DNA of 64,000 nucleotides from Anseranas semipalmata (Eukaryota; Chordata; Aves; Anseriformes; Anseranatidae). The translations under genes and the position numbers were made by a program. The stretch lies in the NCBI GenBank assembly GCA_013399115.1, contig VXAA01001109.1:733997-797996 (forward strand), written 5' to 3'. Positions 24,601 to 35,199 of the stretch are shown in pieces. The notes under the pieces were generated by a model. That model did not search any database and was not told the origin of the DNA. It saw only the letters and a program-made list of their open reading frames with translations. The stretch's first letter is position 1; every line of letters begins with the position of its first letter.

Positions 24601-26201
24601 CTAGACAGCTATACAAGATGTACTTTAGACCTTTTCATGCTCACCCAACCACCATTAAGTGTCTTGTTCAGACAGCCCTTCAAATCCAGGTTTAAAATTT
24701 AATGGAATACAGGCATCACAACACATTGCAGCACAACACCTTGCCGCCTTCCCTTGTCACTACTGAATGCTCAATACACAAAAGTAAAGAAACTCAGATC
24801 AGGAGAGGGAAATCAGTTCTTCCCTCTTGCCTACTTCGCTGCAGCACTGTTTTGCATGGAAGCTTTCCACAAGTTTGTGAGCTCTTCACGCAGAGAAAAT
24901 CATTTCAATATTTTGATTATTAGTGCAGCTGTTAAATTCCTTAAAAAGTGCAGAGCAGTTGAAATGCAGAACTATTGTTTTATTACACTTCTCAGTCCCT
25001 TGCAAGTTGACCTGCTTTTAAGGTGAAAGTGTTCCTTTGAGATTGGAGAACAGCAAACTGCTGCTGCTATGCTGGCTATAATTATAAGGAGGTAAAGGTA
25101 GGATTTGTATTGAGAAGTAATACAGGGAGAAGCTTGATATACAGACATTGTGATTTTATATTTACAAAGAAGGCTAAAGCTGGTTACAAGTCTCAGTAAA
25201 TCAGCGAAACAGCTTCTCATCTCATTCTGAGGCACTGCAATGTTAAAACTAAAATTCACATGAGGCTTAAGTCTTCAGAACACAGGCCCAGCGTGCCCCG
25301 ATTCCCAGAATTTTGAAGTAACCAAACATTAAGGCTTAAACTCTGCCATTGTTCTCAATTCTCACGCAAACATTCAGACTCCAACATTACTTACTGCTTT
25401 AGAAAGCACTGAAGAGTTTTAAATACAGATTAACCCCAACTTTTAATGATTAAATCTTTGAAGAGTCCACTTCCACTGCTCCTCCATTTCACTGCTGCCT
25501 TACATTCCACAAAGCAAACTCGGTTGCCTGAACAATTTCCCCAGGTAGTCCAAGTACACAAGAATTTTTTTAACTGAGAAACAGATGTTCTGATGACACA
25601 AAAACCCCACTTTGCTCAAATCTAGAGATAAAAACCAGTTTTGCACTACCTGCAAGATTTCAGTGGAAGAATCTCTATAGTGTTTGAATAAGTGTCTTGA
25701 TAGGTGCATGAAGGAAAAGAGATCCTCAATATCTTCAAACATGTGTTCAATACTGGATTTCTCTTACTCTCTTAATAATCTCAGGTCAGTTGCCAGTTCA
25801 TCTTTCCACCATCTCAGAAGACCCAACCACTCTTTTACAGAAGAAACATTTCCATTCCTAAGAATGCTTGTTACCTTTCTTTTCCAGCATCTGTAATCTG
25901 TTACAAACATTAGTTTTCTTTGACTTCACGACCCATGTACACACACTTAGATGAACGCTCATGAGATACTCACACAAAATAACCTCTTCCAAAGCTTACC
26001 AAAAGTGAAATTGAACAGACTGCAAGTACTAAAAATCAAAGTGCAAAACTTACTTTAAAAATGCCCATCACAATTCATTTCCCTGACCTTACACCATTCG
26101 GGTTTAAATATTTAAACATTTTTCTCACACTTGGTCTCAGGAAGTTTTAAAATTACACTTTGTACTATTCTTATTCTCCTGCCCTTTGTTGTTGTTTTTT
26201 T

Positions 26202-26202
26202 N
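26202..26202. other. Single undetermined base (N)
   Basis: The only N in the window sits inside a T-rich run (T-homopolymer, N, TT). This is most likely an unresolved base call in a homopolymer rather than an assembly gap. Confidence 0.9.
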
Positions 26203-27358
26203 TTCAGTCTGTAAATGGTAAGGCAGAGCCAATATCTCTTATTTTATGCATGAATAGGTATTTGTCCAGATTTCAAAGTTCAGACACTCAGGTCAATGTT
26301 TGCACAATAGGTTTCTGGGAATTCTATACCTTCCAGACATGTCTAGTAAGTATTATTAACAGTCAGGATCACAGGCAAGAGGTATGTGACATTGTTTCTC
26401 CCTGTGTGGTCTCCAACTGCTCGCCACTTACCAGCCCTGACCAAACTTTAACAGATTGCATCTTCGGCAATTCCACTTCTGAAGACATCACTACAGCATG
26501 ATCCATTCCACCAAAGGCAGGCAGAAATGCACAGGCACACACACACTTTTCACCACACTTCAACATTGCTCTCATAGCACTCGTACATGATTGCATGGGT
26601 GGAAAAAAGCATCTAGGCTGGCACTTAAAATAGATGGCATTTATTACGTGTCCTTAAATTAGAGGAAGTGCAATTTATTAAAAAGAATTCCACTACAAAT
26701 GCATAAATTCAGAGGCAATGAGAAATGGGTCTCATAACTTGTGTTGTTTGCTAGCTTGAAAAATCTGTGGATAGCAATATCTGACAAATGAGCCCACTAA
26801 AAAGTAGTGCTCCATCTCCAACTCAGCATCTCATTTCTGACAATACTTCGAAAACATGATAGAATACGTCTCACTGTACTTGGGTATCTGCAGGTGCGAG
26901 TCTGGCAGACTTTTATTCAAAGGCAATTCTTTCAACAGTGATGGATGACCAGGGTGAGTGAAGGAATGGGGCAGAAATGACTATCATGGAAGATGGCATC
27001 AGTTCATGAGTTTGGAGAATCAGTTACTCCTATAAGCCTGTGGTCTTCAGAAGGTTGTTAGCCACAGCTATTCAGCAAATAATTTCACATAAAACTTTTC
27101 AAGTCTGAACACAGATGAGTATTTCCTATTCATTTTGTTTAATTAAACCCTATATTCATAGGCTTTGGGTTCAGTACTAAGCATTTCACGAAAGAGGACA
27201 GGTAATTGACCGGTACACTTCCTTCCCAGAACACAGCCCCCTCTATTTCACATGAGACAGCAGAAAGACCTCCCCAGTCCCGGCCACCCAACAGCAACTC
27301 AGCAAATGAAATCCCTCTCAGCAGCAGCCCTGGTGCCTTACAAGCATCAGGGAACTGC

Positions 27359-27382
27359 GGGGTGGGGGGGAAGGAGAAGGGC
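27359..27382 (+). other. G-rich run with quadruplex potential
   Basis: The plus strand carries runs of four, seven and three G within 24 bases (GGGG-T-GGGGGGG-AAGGAGAA-GGG), which satisfies a loose four-tract G-quadruplex pattern. It lies within intron 1. Confidence 0.4.
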
Positions 27383-27824
27383 TGTGAACAGGAAATTGCC
27401 AAGCTAGGAAATCACCATCTGTTATTCCAACAGGTACGTCTCCCTCATCAAGAAGGGCTGTCCTTCCATAGACTTAAAGCTTTCACCCTGTGAATTGAAG
27501 TCAAAGCACCTGCACTGATGTAGCTTTCCCATAGGTGCTGCAAGCTCCTGCTCTCAGCATCCAAGTGTCAAGTTGTCAGGGATAACATATGCTTACCACT
27601 GAAGGTAGCGAGCTAACTCCAGGCTTTATTAAAGAAGTGAGACTCGTGTTCAGTGAACTGGAACCACTGAACTGATACCGAGCCCTGTGGGAGGCAGGTG
27701 GCACCACAACATTTATAAGGACCACAGCCCCCATTTTGTTTACACAACCCTGCTCTACTTAAGGGCTTAGGAGTTTCTTCAAATATATATAGATGGCAAA
27801 CACCTTGATTATATGAACCAAAGT

Positions 27825-27903
27825 TGAAATAGGGATGCAGAAGTGAGAAGAAAATTTGTACCCAAACTCATGCAGTGCAATGAACGAATGGCAGAGCTGG
27901 AAG
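27825..27903 (-). repeat. MIR-like ancient SINE fragment, reverse orientation
   Basis: Sequence around 27855-27902 (TTGTACCCAAACTCATGCAG ... GAACGAATGGCAGAGCTGGA) matches the reversed MIR core: TTGCCCAAGGTCACACAG, then AATGGCAGAGCTGG. The spacing is right. It is the best MIR-like match in the window. Ends are approximate. Confidence 0.5.
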
Positions 27904-27919
27904 GTAAAATTTTAAAGGC

Positions 27920-27935
27920 TTTTTTTTTTTTTTTT
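27920..27935 (+). repeat. Poly(T) tract, 16 T
   Basis: Uninterrupted T16 immediately right of the MIR-like fragment. It may be the remains of a minus-strand A-rich retroposon tail or a simple slippage tract. Confidence 0.8.
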
Positions 27936-28051
27936 AAATAAACAGAACCTGCACAAGCTGGAGCCTGTGTAATATTACCAGCATCTCCAAAAAACCAAAG
28001 GATCACTTCCTACATGAAACCTTTATGTGTCTTATTAACTCAGTTTGATAC

Positions 28052-28065
28052 GGGGGGGCGGGGGG
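28052..28065 (+). repeat. G-run (G7 C G6)
   Basis: Two adjacent G homopolymers separated by a single C. Such runs are prone to sequencing and replication error, so lengths are uncertain. Confidence 0.7.
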
Positions 28066-30185
28066 TAGCAATGCTTACAGTCTAAACGCACAAATAGTGA
28101 GCAAGAGAATAAGTGAGCTGCCTCAGCCAAATCCCTACCGAACAGTTGCATGCATCACATAGACCATCACAATTAGTGCTAATTGGCACTCTTTGAAGCC
28201 ACACTCCGAGTTGAGTCAGAGACTGAATGTGCAGCAGGGCTACCTTCTCTCCTTGCTGGCAAGGGCTACAAGGGGCACGCCTTCTCCTCACTGAAGCTGT
28301 TTCCAAATGAAAACATCAACCTCCATAGCCCCTTCAACATCACGTTCAACAACGAGCAACACAAGTCTTGAAATTCAAAACACAATCCAGCGGAGAACTG
28401 TGGTAGTGAACATAATGGATTGTTAAACCCACTAACTGGCAAGCACAGTGCTGTGCATGACATGAAATTCAGATGGTTCCATGAATATTTGCTGACTAGG
28501 TAAGATCAACAGCATTTAAGTTCCTGGCTGTTTCCAAATTAGTCAGTTTTGATGCTCTTGTGTGAATGGTCATCCTGAACCACACAAATACTGAAGGGCA
28601 GATATTTAAAAAACACGAGCAACTGCACAAAGGCAGCAAAATTCAGCCAAAAAAACAGCACTGGTAGGATTCACAGGCACTTGGCACACATTATCATCAA
28701 ATGACAAAAACCCGCAAACAGTACATCTACACTCTACATAAGAGATGCATGGTGCAATTTCAAAAAAAATGAGTTCACTGGAAGCACGGATGAGGCCTCA
28801 TTTGAGCTTGCAGCTTCAAAAAGGAAAAAGATTACGTTAATAGCCAAGCCTGTGCTAAGCCATCATTCATGTACTTTCACATTTCAGATTTAAAAAGATA
28901 CCACAGCAGTGGAGGTTTGTGCTTACGGACTTTCCAAAGCTACCAAAAGCAGAGAAGATGCGTTGTTTACTACAGAGGCCGATGCAGAAAACTTTTCCTG
29001 GTTTTGCTTTCAAGATGCCAGAGTGCATGGGTACCAGCTAATTACCAACTAAGTATTCAAGTCCCAAATTCAATTGTCAGCATACTTGCTCATTATTCAC
29101 CTTGCTTCTATTTTCTCCAGAAATTAAGGGGATTTTTTTGAATATAGTTTAGGAGATAAACAAGGAGAAATGTATTCCAAAAGTCTGGACAATGCTGTGA
29201 AACAAAGCAGCGTCTGCCAGCACACCTCTACACTGCAAAACACCGTGTCTGACGTCTGTCCTCCCGGAAACCTCAATTAACTAACTCCTCCTACAAGCAG
29301 AACACGGAACATGCAGCCCATTTGCCCCTTCCATTATGAAAGTCCCGTGGAACCGTCAGTTCCTCACACCAGTGAGAATTCAGCATGAATTTTATCAAAA
29401 CTGAACAAGCCAAATCGCAGTGGCAACCCCCTACGCACACACGGCCGCTCGCTGCAGCAGCCCGCTGCATTTCTAGCACATAAGCCCTGCTTCCTCCCAG
29501 GCCGAAAACTGAAATGTGGAAGTTTCTAAAAACCAGATAGCCCAAGAAAAAACAAAATCGGCAGAAGTACTCATTTTTGCAGCTTCTCAGGAATTATATA
29601 GCATGAAATGAGCAAGCTTTAGCCCACCGAGCCTCCCTAGCCTTCCTCTCAGTCACAAGCGGTGCAGTTTCCCTTCCTCCAGCACTTTTCCGAGGTTAGT
29701 AATACTGTCACTGATGCTGTCTCCACCAGCCGCCTTCCTGGAGGTCAGAACACAAGCACTATTTGCCTTTCCACAGCACTTCCATGATGTGAGAGGCTAT
29801 ATAGCCATTACTTTTGTAGCTTTTTGTATTTATTTTTCACATTTAGCAGTTATTTAGGGGAGGGAGAACAACAGCACTATCTCAGACTTTTGTGAGAGGT
29901 TTTCCCTCTATAAAATACCTGGGTGTGGAAGCAAGAAGATGAACAGTAATTTATTCCCACAAACTAAATTTCAGATTTGGTAAGCAAAGCAAAAGCATTA
30001 TGAACTACTTGAAATTAAAGACTAATTTTTATAAAAATCAAAATATGTAAAATGTAATAAGTAACATTTTCTGCATGAGTTCCAACAAATCGGCAGTTCA
30101 CTGCCACCTGATGTGTCTCACTAAGCTGACCAAGAGACTTTCCACAGGAAAGTTTTTTCCTCAAGGACAAAAATGGAAAATTTAC

Positions 30186-30275
30186 CTCTTTCTGCCAGAG
30201 GATGTGAACGGTAACAGCCACACAGAGCACACTGCTGAACAGGACTAAAAATTCACCCAGCATGTCATACATTTC
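30186..30275 (-). other. Candidate exon encoding a transmembrane helix
   Basis: On the minus strand an acceptor (ACTTACCTGCTAG) precedes 90 nt open in phase 0 and a donor (AAAGAG|GTAAAT). The 30-residue product contains a run of about 18 hydrophobic residues (FLVLFSSVLCVAVTVHILW) flanked by acidic residues on one side and QKE on the other, like a single membrane-spanning helix. The frame stays open past the donor to a TAA at about 30017-30015, so it could also be a small intronless protein of 85 residues starting MYDMLGEF. It is phase 0-0 and cannot be inserted directly after exon 1. No family recognised. Confidence 0.25.
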
Positions 30276-33200
30276 CTAGCAGGTAAGTTGTAAAGATTTC
30301 TTCTGTAAAACCTCTATGGTTTTGTGTCTGGATATCCCACAGACCTCTGTCTCCTCAGCACATACCCTTTCGTCAGATGAAATGAAACTCTTAATAATAA
30401 ACTTCATATGTAACAGCTTCTGCTAGAGTCATTTCAGGACTCGGGTGCGTCCTTCCCCTTCAGCTGAACCTGTCAGTTAGGACTTCACTCCAGCAGAAGA
30501 CCAAACTGAATACACCCATCTTTAGAAGCGTCAAGAGCTGCAGAACAATCAACTCCATATTGATCCAACAAAATCCCCAACTTTTTTACATTCTTTGGAG
30601 CACCAACATTTTGTATTTAATAAACTATTCTGAATGCTGCAACTGTCCAAAAGCCGAATTTTTTGCCAAGTGCTAACAGGAAAAACGCATTATCTTGGGG
30701 AGCTCAGAGGAAAGGGAGCTCTGGGAAGGGAGTGCAGGCATCGGGGCACAACTTTAGGACATCCCAAGAGAAAATTCAGCAAGGAATAATGACAAGGAAA
30801 GGATGATTTGAAACTCTTACCATCCTTGGCTTTCTGGCTTATTTCTTCCCACAGTAGCGAAGCACCTTCAGATTACTACTAGCACAACCTTTGCCCAGCA
30901 TGAATAACTCATGGGAAACTGTTCAAGAACAAGAGATTTACTGTACCGCAGCTATTACATATGTACTGTTGTGGAGCACTCGCACAAGGGTTGAGGTCAG
31001 GCGACAACAGTGCAGGGCCGATTTACTCTCAGCTTCTGCCGACGAAACTATGGATGGGACTTCATCTCAATACCAATTTTAGGCCAAAAAGGAGAGCAGT
31101 CCCTTTAAGCCCAAGCGATCTACTCTCTCAACAGTTCTTGCATTGCTTATATTAAGAATCATGTGCAGTTCCAGACATTACTAGAAAGGGTCGCTTTAAA
31201 TAAATCAAAGCAGATACACTCTTTCATCCCCCACATCAATAATGCACATTCATTACAGGCACAGCAAAAGGCTATCAGACCGCACCTGGTAGCCTGTGAG
31301 GAAAGACTCACCCTGCCTTAATCAAGTGCTGTGCTCTCACTATCAACCTCCTAACAGCTTGTAGAGAACCAGTAGGCAAACAACCATTAAAATTATCCGG
31401 GTTATTAAAAACTAACCAGTGTTATAAAACATTTTATAGACTGGAGTTTCCAGATAAAAAAAGCAGCCAGCCTTTTCATCAGACCTGGAGCTTTACTGAC
31501 AGTCTTTGAGTCCTAAAAGCATTTGTTTCTTCACTTGGATGCTTACTGTATGGTCACAGAGCTATTGCTGCTGCTCAGGGGCGTGAGCAACACGCGCATC
31601 CCTGGAATGAATCAGCTGGTGCACAGCTTGCTCTCAGCTCCCAGCTCTCCTGGGAAAGCCCTGCCAAACAGGCAGACGTCTGGCCACAGGACAGGGTAAA
31701 GGTTACTGGACTCCAAAAAAAAAAAAAAGTGTTTCACAACAATTCAATTAGAAAGAGGGAGCAATCAGAAGCAAACAGCATTCATTTTTCCACTGGGAAA
31801 AACATGTTGATGGCTGCCCACATTACCAGGTGAAACTTGGTAACACAAACTTGGGAAATCAGGTACTTGGCAGTATGCCTGTGCTACCAGAAGATGCACA
31901 GCACACTGACCACACTGGGAATCTCAGGCAATTAACCAGCCAGACAGTTTGAACATCACTGCCATACAGGGCTTGGTGGAAAAACCACTAGACAAAATGC
32001 TTCAGCCTTCTCTGCACAGGAGCCACAGAGCACTCTGCTTCCCTTAAATGAATAGCACAGTACATGACAAGTAGCAGCGAGAAAGCTGGTGCTCTAGATG
32101 ACCAAGTCTTCAGCAGGGGAAGGCGGACGGGCAGCATCAGCTCCACAGAAAGCCAGCCCCCTGCCCTATTTTAGAGCAGGGTTTCACATACAGCAGCCTT
32201 GGGGCGCGGGGAGGTTTACCCCATGGCACTAGGTGCTACATCTCTTTCAAATTAATGCCACCAAATCCTTCGGGCTCATCACTCTTCCTGTGACAAGCTC
32301 TCCACAGAGATTCCACGTTGTGTTGTTTCTGTGCCTGCTGAGTCTTTGGAAGCCCAGTGATGATCTCTGCATTCTCTGAGCCCAGATGCTCAGTGCACAG
32401 TGACCAGCAATCTGTGTTTTTTTCCTCGGGACTTGGAAGGGATAAATTCCATTTGAAAACATCATATGTTTTCCATTGCAAAAGGGACAGATCTGGAGCC
32501 CGCTACACATGAAGGAAGAAGGTGCCATGCTGGCTTTGGTATGCTAATGCCACCTAATCCATCAACTGCTTCAGCTTTTTTCCAGTCACCACTTCAAAAA
32601 CATAACCAAGGTTAAGGCAGAAATGTCTTTAGAAAGATTAAGGAGACAGCTGTCAGCACAGCCATGGAAATATCACGTGTGCACATGTACAAAGTGGTGG
32701 TGGTGTGGTTTTTGTTTGTTTTTTTTAAACACATTTACAAGGAAATCTGGCTTGTCCTCTCACACATTCTCTATCAATAAACCCAAATTAAAATTCTTCA
32801 GCTGAAAAGCTGTTCTGTTGAAATTCAGAACTTAATTGCAATTCTGTCACTTCAGCATATGCCCTGTGCATTATCCTTCGCATTTTTTCCATACTATAGC
32901 CTGAATCACTACTTACATCACCACAAGTGAAAGCCAGTAACATTCCTCAACCAAGAAATATTTTTCAACAACTTTGACAAAGGCATTATCAAAGTTCTTG
33001 GTGGCATGCATTTATTGCTGAAACTTCCCTGAAACTTAATAAAATGGACTGACCTTGCAAAATGGAATTTGTGTGACAACAGTCACCACACGCTCAGAGG
33101 GGATAACAGAAGAAAGCTCTGTCCTATAAATATTAGGGCAGAGTCAGTGAAACAACCTGGTAAGCTGGGTGCAGAAACAGTAAGAGACTTCAAGTTTGTC

Positions 33201-33540
33201 TTTTTTTATGCAAGTGCAGTACATACATTCAGGAATAAACCTGCACAAGCTGCAACAAAGAAAAACTAGTCAGCACGAAGCTAGTATAAAGATTTATAAT
33301 GCACTAAATTCCTCATAGAGAAAGTGTCTTACATTTTTTAGGCCCTTCAGGAAAGGTACATTGTTCCACTCTGACATTACAAGTGAAGTAAACTACACTG
33401 CACGAGGTAGGCACTGATTGCACCTGCACAGAGTTAGGTAACATAGGGCTTCTCCTTCACATGGCTACACAATAACTCACTGGGCATTAATTCTGCTGCG
33501 TTGACAAGCTCTTGGAGGTCTTTGAATTATTTGTCCTCTG
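30276..33540. other. Intron 1, no other feature recognised
   Basis: Non-coding sequence with an A14 tract at 31715-31728. No exon or repeat family that I can support. Confidence 0.4.
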
Positions 33541-33544
33541 CTTT

Positions 33545-33615
33545 TAAGCCAAAAAACTGAGTGACTTTCAAGTCTGGAAAGCAGCCAAGAATTGAACCCA
33601 AACATCCTGATACAG
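33545..33615 (-). repeat. MIR-like ancient SINE fragment, reverse orientation
   Basis: Contains AAACTGAGTGACTTTCAAG followed by a block ending AGAATTGAACCCAAACATCC, matching the order of the reversed MIR consensus (AAACTGAGG..., then GAATTGAACCCAGG). Short and diverged; boundaries approximate. Confidence 0.4.
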
Positions 33616-34166
33616 AGCCACGTAACAGCCAGAAGGCTGCCATGTCTGTCTTCTCCTCCTTGTCCTGAGGTCAGCAAGTGAATGAAGGACTTCAGATGAA
33701 GTCTTGGGATAAATACGAACACCACAAAAAAAAAAAAAAGCCACTGACAGAGGTTTGGCATCACCACTCCGTGCTGGTAATCCCAGAGATGTCACCACCC
33801 TCTCTCCCAAGGGTCTCCGCAGGACACCTCAATGAAGTTAGCCTTACCACCCATGCTTTAAGGACAGCCTCCCTCAGGCAGGTCCTTTCGCTGATCTGCA
33901 CTGCCTTTCAAAGGTACGTGGAGGACCACGAGCAAGGACAGATCGTGGCCCTGCCAGTTCTAACATGCCTGCTCTGTTTGCGCACAATGATGAGGCCACT
34001 GGGGCCGCCATCACCAAGTCCAATCAGCTGTATTGCCCATTCCAGCCACTAGGTGAGGACAAAGCGCCTGGAGCACAGCACCAACATCCCTGGGGGAAGA
34101 AGAGGTCCCACCCACTGCGGACAGGCTCTCTTGGAGGCAGGGAAGGGAGAGTGGCCAGGAACGTAC

Positions 34167-34513
34167 CTGCTCTCACTGTACTCCTTCTTCTCTCTCACAC
34201 GCAGCCACTTCCGGAGGAGGAAGCGCTTGCGCCGCGGGGAGGCACTGGGTGTGGAGCAGTTGGACCAGGGAGTGTCCTCGTCACTGGAGGGGGTGATCTC
34301 AATGGAGGGGAGCTGCAGGTATTCCTTGCTGGAGGAGGGAGAATCCTGGTACCCGCTGGCCTCCAGGCTCTGCTCCTGCACGTTCTTCATCCGCCTCATC
34401 TTGAAGCGCTTCCTGCGCAGGGTGGGGGTGGACGAGCTGGACCAGGCTCGGCCGCCCCCCGCCACCTGCTGCTCCGGGACTTGCAGCGCGGGGAGCTGCA
34501 GGGTTTCTGTCAT
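34167..34513 (-). CDS. Exon 1 (first coding exon) of an unrecognised gene: basic, Ser/Pro-rich N-terminus
   Basis: Reads 115 codons on the minus strand from an ATG in a near-perfect Kozak context (GCCGCCAACATGA) to a strong donor (GAGAGCAG|GTACGT), leaving two bases over. I chose this ATG over one 15 nt upstream, whose context is poor (C at -3). The region looks disordered and consists of two related units. Residues about 5-46 have LQLPALQV, AWSSSSTP, then RRKRFKMRRMKNV. Residues about 66-107 have LQLPSIEI, PWSNCSTP, then RRKRFLLRKWLRV. Each unit thus has a hydrophobic patch, a Ser/Thr-Pro site and a basic cluster resembling a nuclear-localisation or phosphoinositide-binding motif. The function is not recognised. 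Coding quality is high: GC-rich, and the units are conserved relative to each other at protein level. Confidence 0.75.
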
Positions 34514-35120
34514 GTTGGCGGCTGGCATCAGGTGCCCTTTCTCCTCCTGCTCCCACCCCCAGGCACGCTAGCGCTGATCTCAGTGTAAACCACACCACAA
34601 AACCGCAACTCGCCTTTCTCCTCCCTCAGGCAGCCCAGCGCTCGCCCCCCCCGCGCAGGAAGCCTCCTGGTGCTCAGGTGCTCTCATCTACCAGGCAGGG
34701 GGTGCCCAGGACAGACACCCCACCAGGGAAGCCAGTTTCAAGTTTCTTTTATCCTTCCCCTCTCTGCAAAACGAGGTCCCTCCCCTGCCCGGTCTCTCAA
34801 AGCAGTAGGTTTAGCACCAAGACAAGGGTCGCTTGCAACAGCTTGGCTCACTTTCAGGTTTGTTTGTTTTTTCCCCCTTTGCCTAATGTTGGTTCAGGAA
34901 AAAACTCTCCTGGGGCCGTGCTGGCAAACTCAGCTGTGGTCTTCTCAAGAGACGAAGCAAGTATGGAGCGGCGTGGAGCTGTGAGGTCAGAGAGAGACAG
35001 AGGAGGAGGAGGGAAGAAACGATACCAGATAAAATCAGAGAGAGAGGAGCAGCAGCAGCATGTTCTTTTTCTGTACCGGCTGAGACATGTGCAGGCAGCT
35101 GCTCCGAGTGTAACTACACT
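34514..35120 (-). other. Putative 5' UTR of the minus-strand gene, with a uORF
   Basis: Between the start codon and the TATA candidate lies about 600 nt of pyrimidine-rich leader on the minus strand with no obvious intron. It includes a short upstream ORF at 35061-35035, an ATG followed by four CTG/CTC leucine codons and ending in TGA (MLLLLLSL). Long open frames on the plus strand across this region are shadows of the GC-rich coding exon and its leader. Confidence 0.35.
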
Positions 35121-35146
35121 CTTAATCCCAGGAGACGGGGTTTATA
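35106..35146 (-). promoter_or_regulatory. Candidate core promoter (TATA box) of the minus-strand gene
   Basis: The minus strand has TATAAA at 35146-35141, in the context GGTAATATAAACCCCG. About 25-40 nt downstream is a perfect inverted repeat, GAGTGTA-n2-TACACTC (35106-35121), near where transcription would start. An E-box CAGCTG lies just beyond. The distance to the first coding exon is reasonable for a 5' UTR. This is an inference from motifs only. Confidence 0.3.
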
Positions 35147-35199
35147 TTACCGAATATGCCGCTGCCGCAAATCAGCCAAATGACAAGGGTAAGAAGGGA

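Noticed and set aside
34053..34588. Long plus-strand open frames (172 and 207 codons) across the first coding exon
   Set aside because: They are antisense shadows of the GC-rich minus-strand exon. The minus frame has the Kozak start, splice donor and internal protein-level repeat; the plus frames have none of these.
34299..34598. Overlapping minus-strand frame starting MVWFTLRS
   Set aside because: It overlaps the better-supported frame in another phase, has a poor start context and low-complexity Arg/Ala/Pro content expected of a shifted GC-rich reading.
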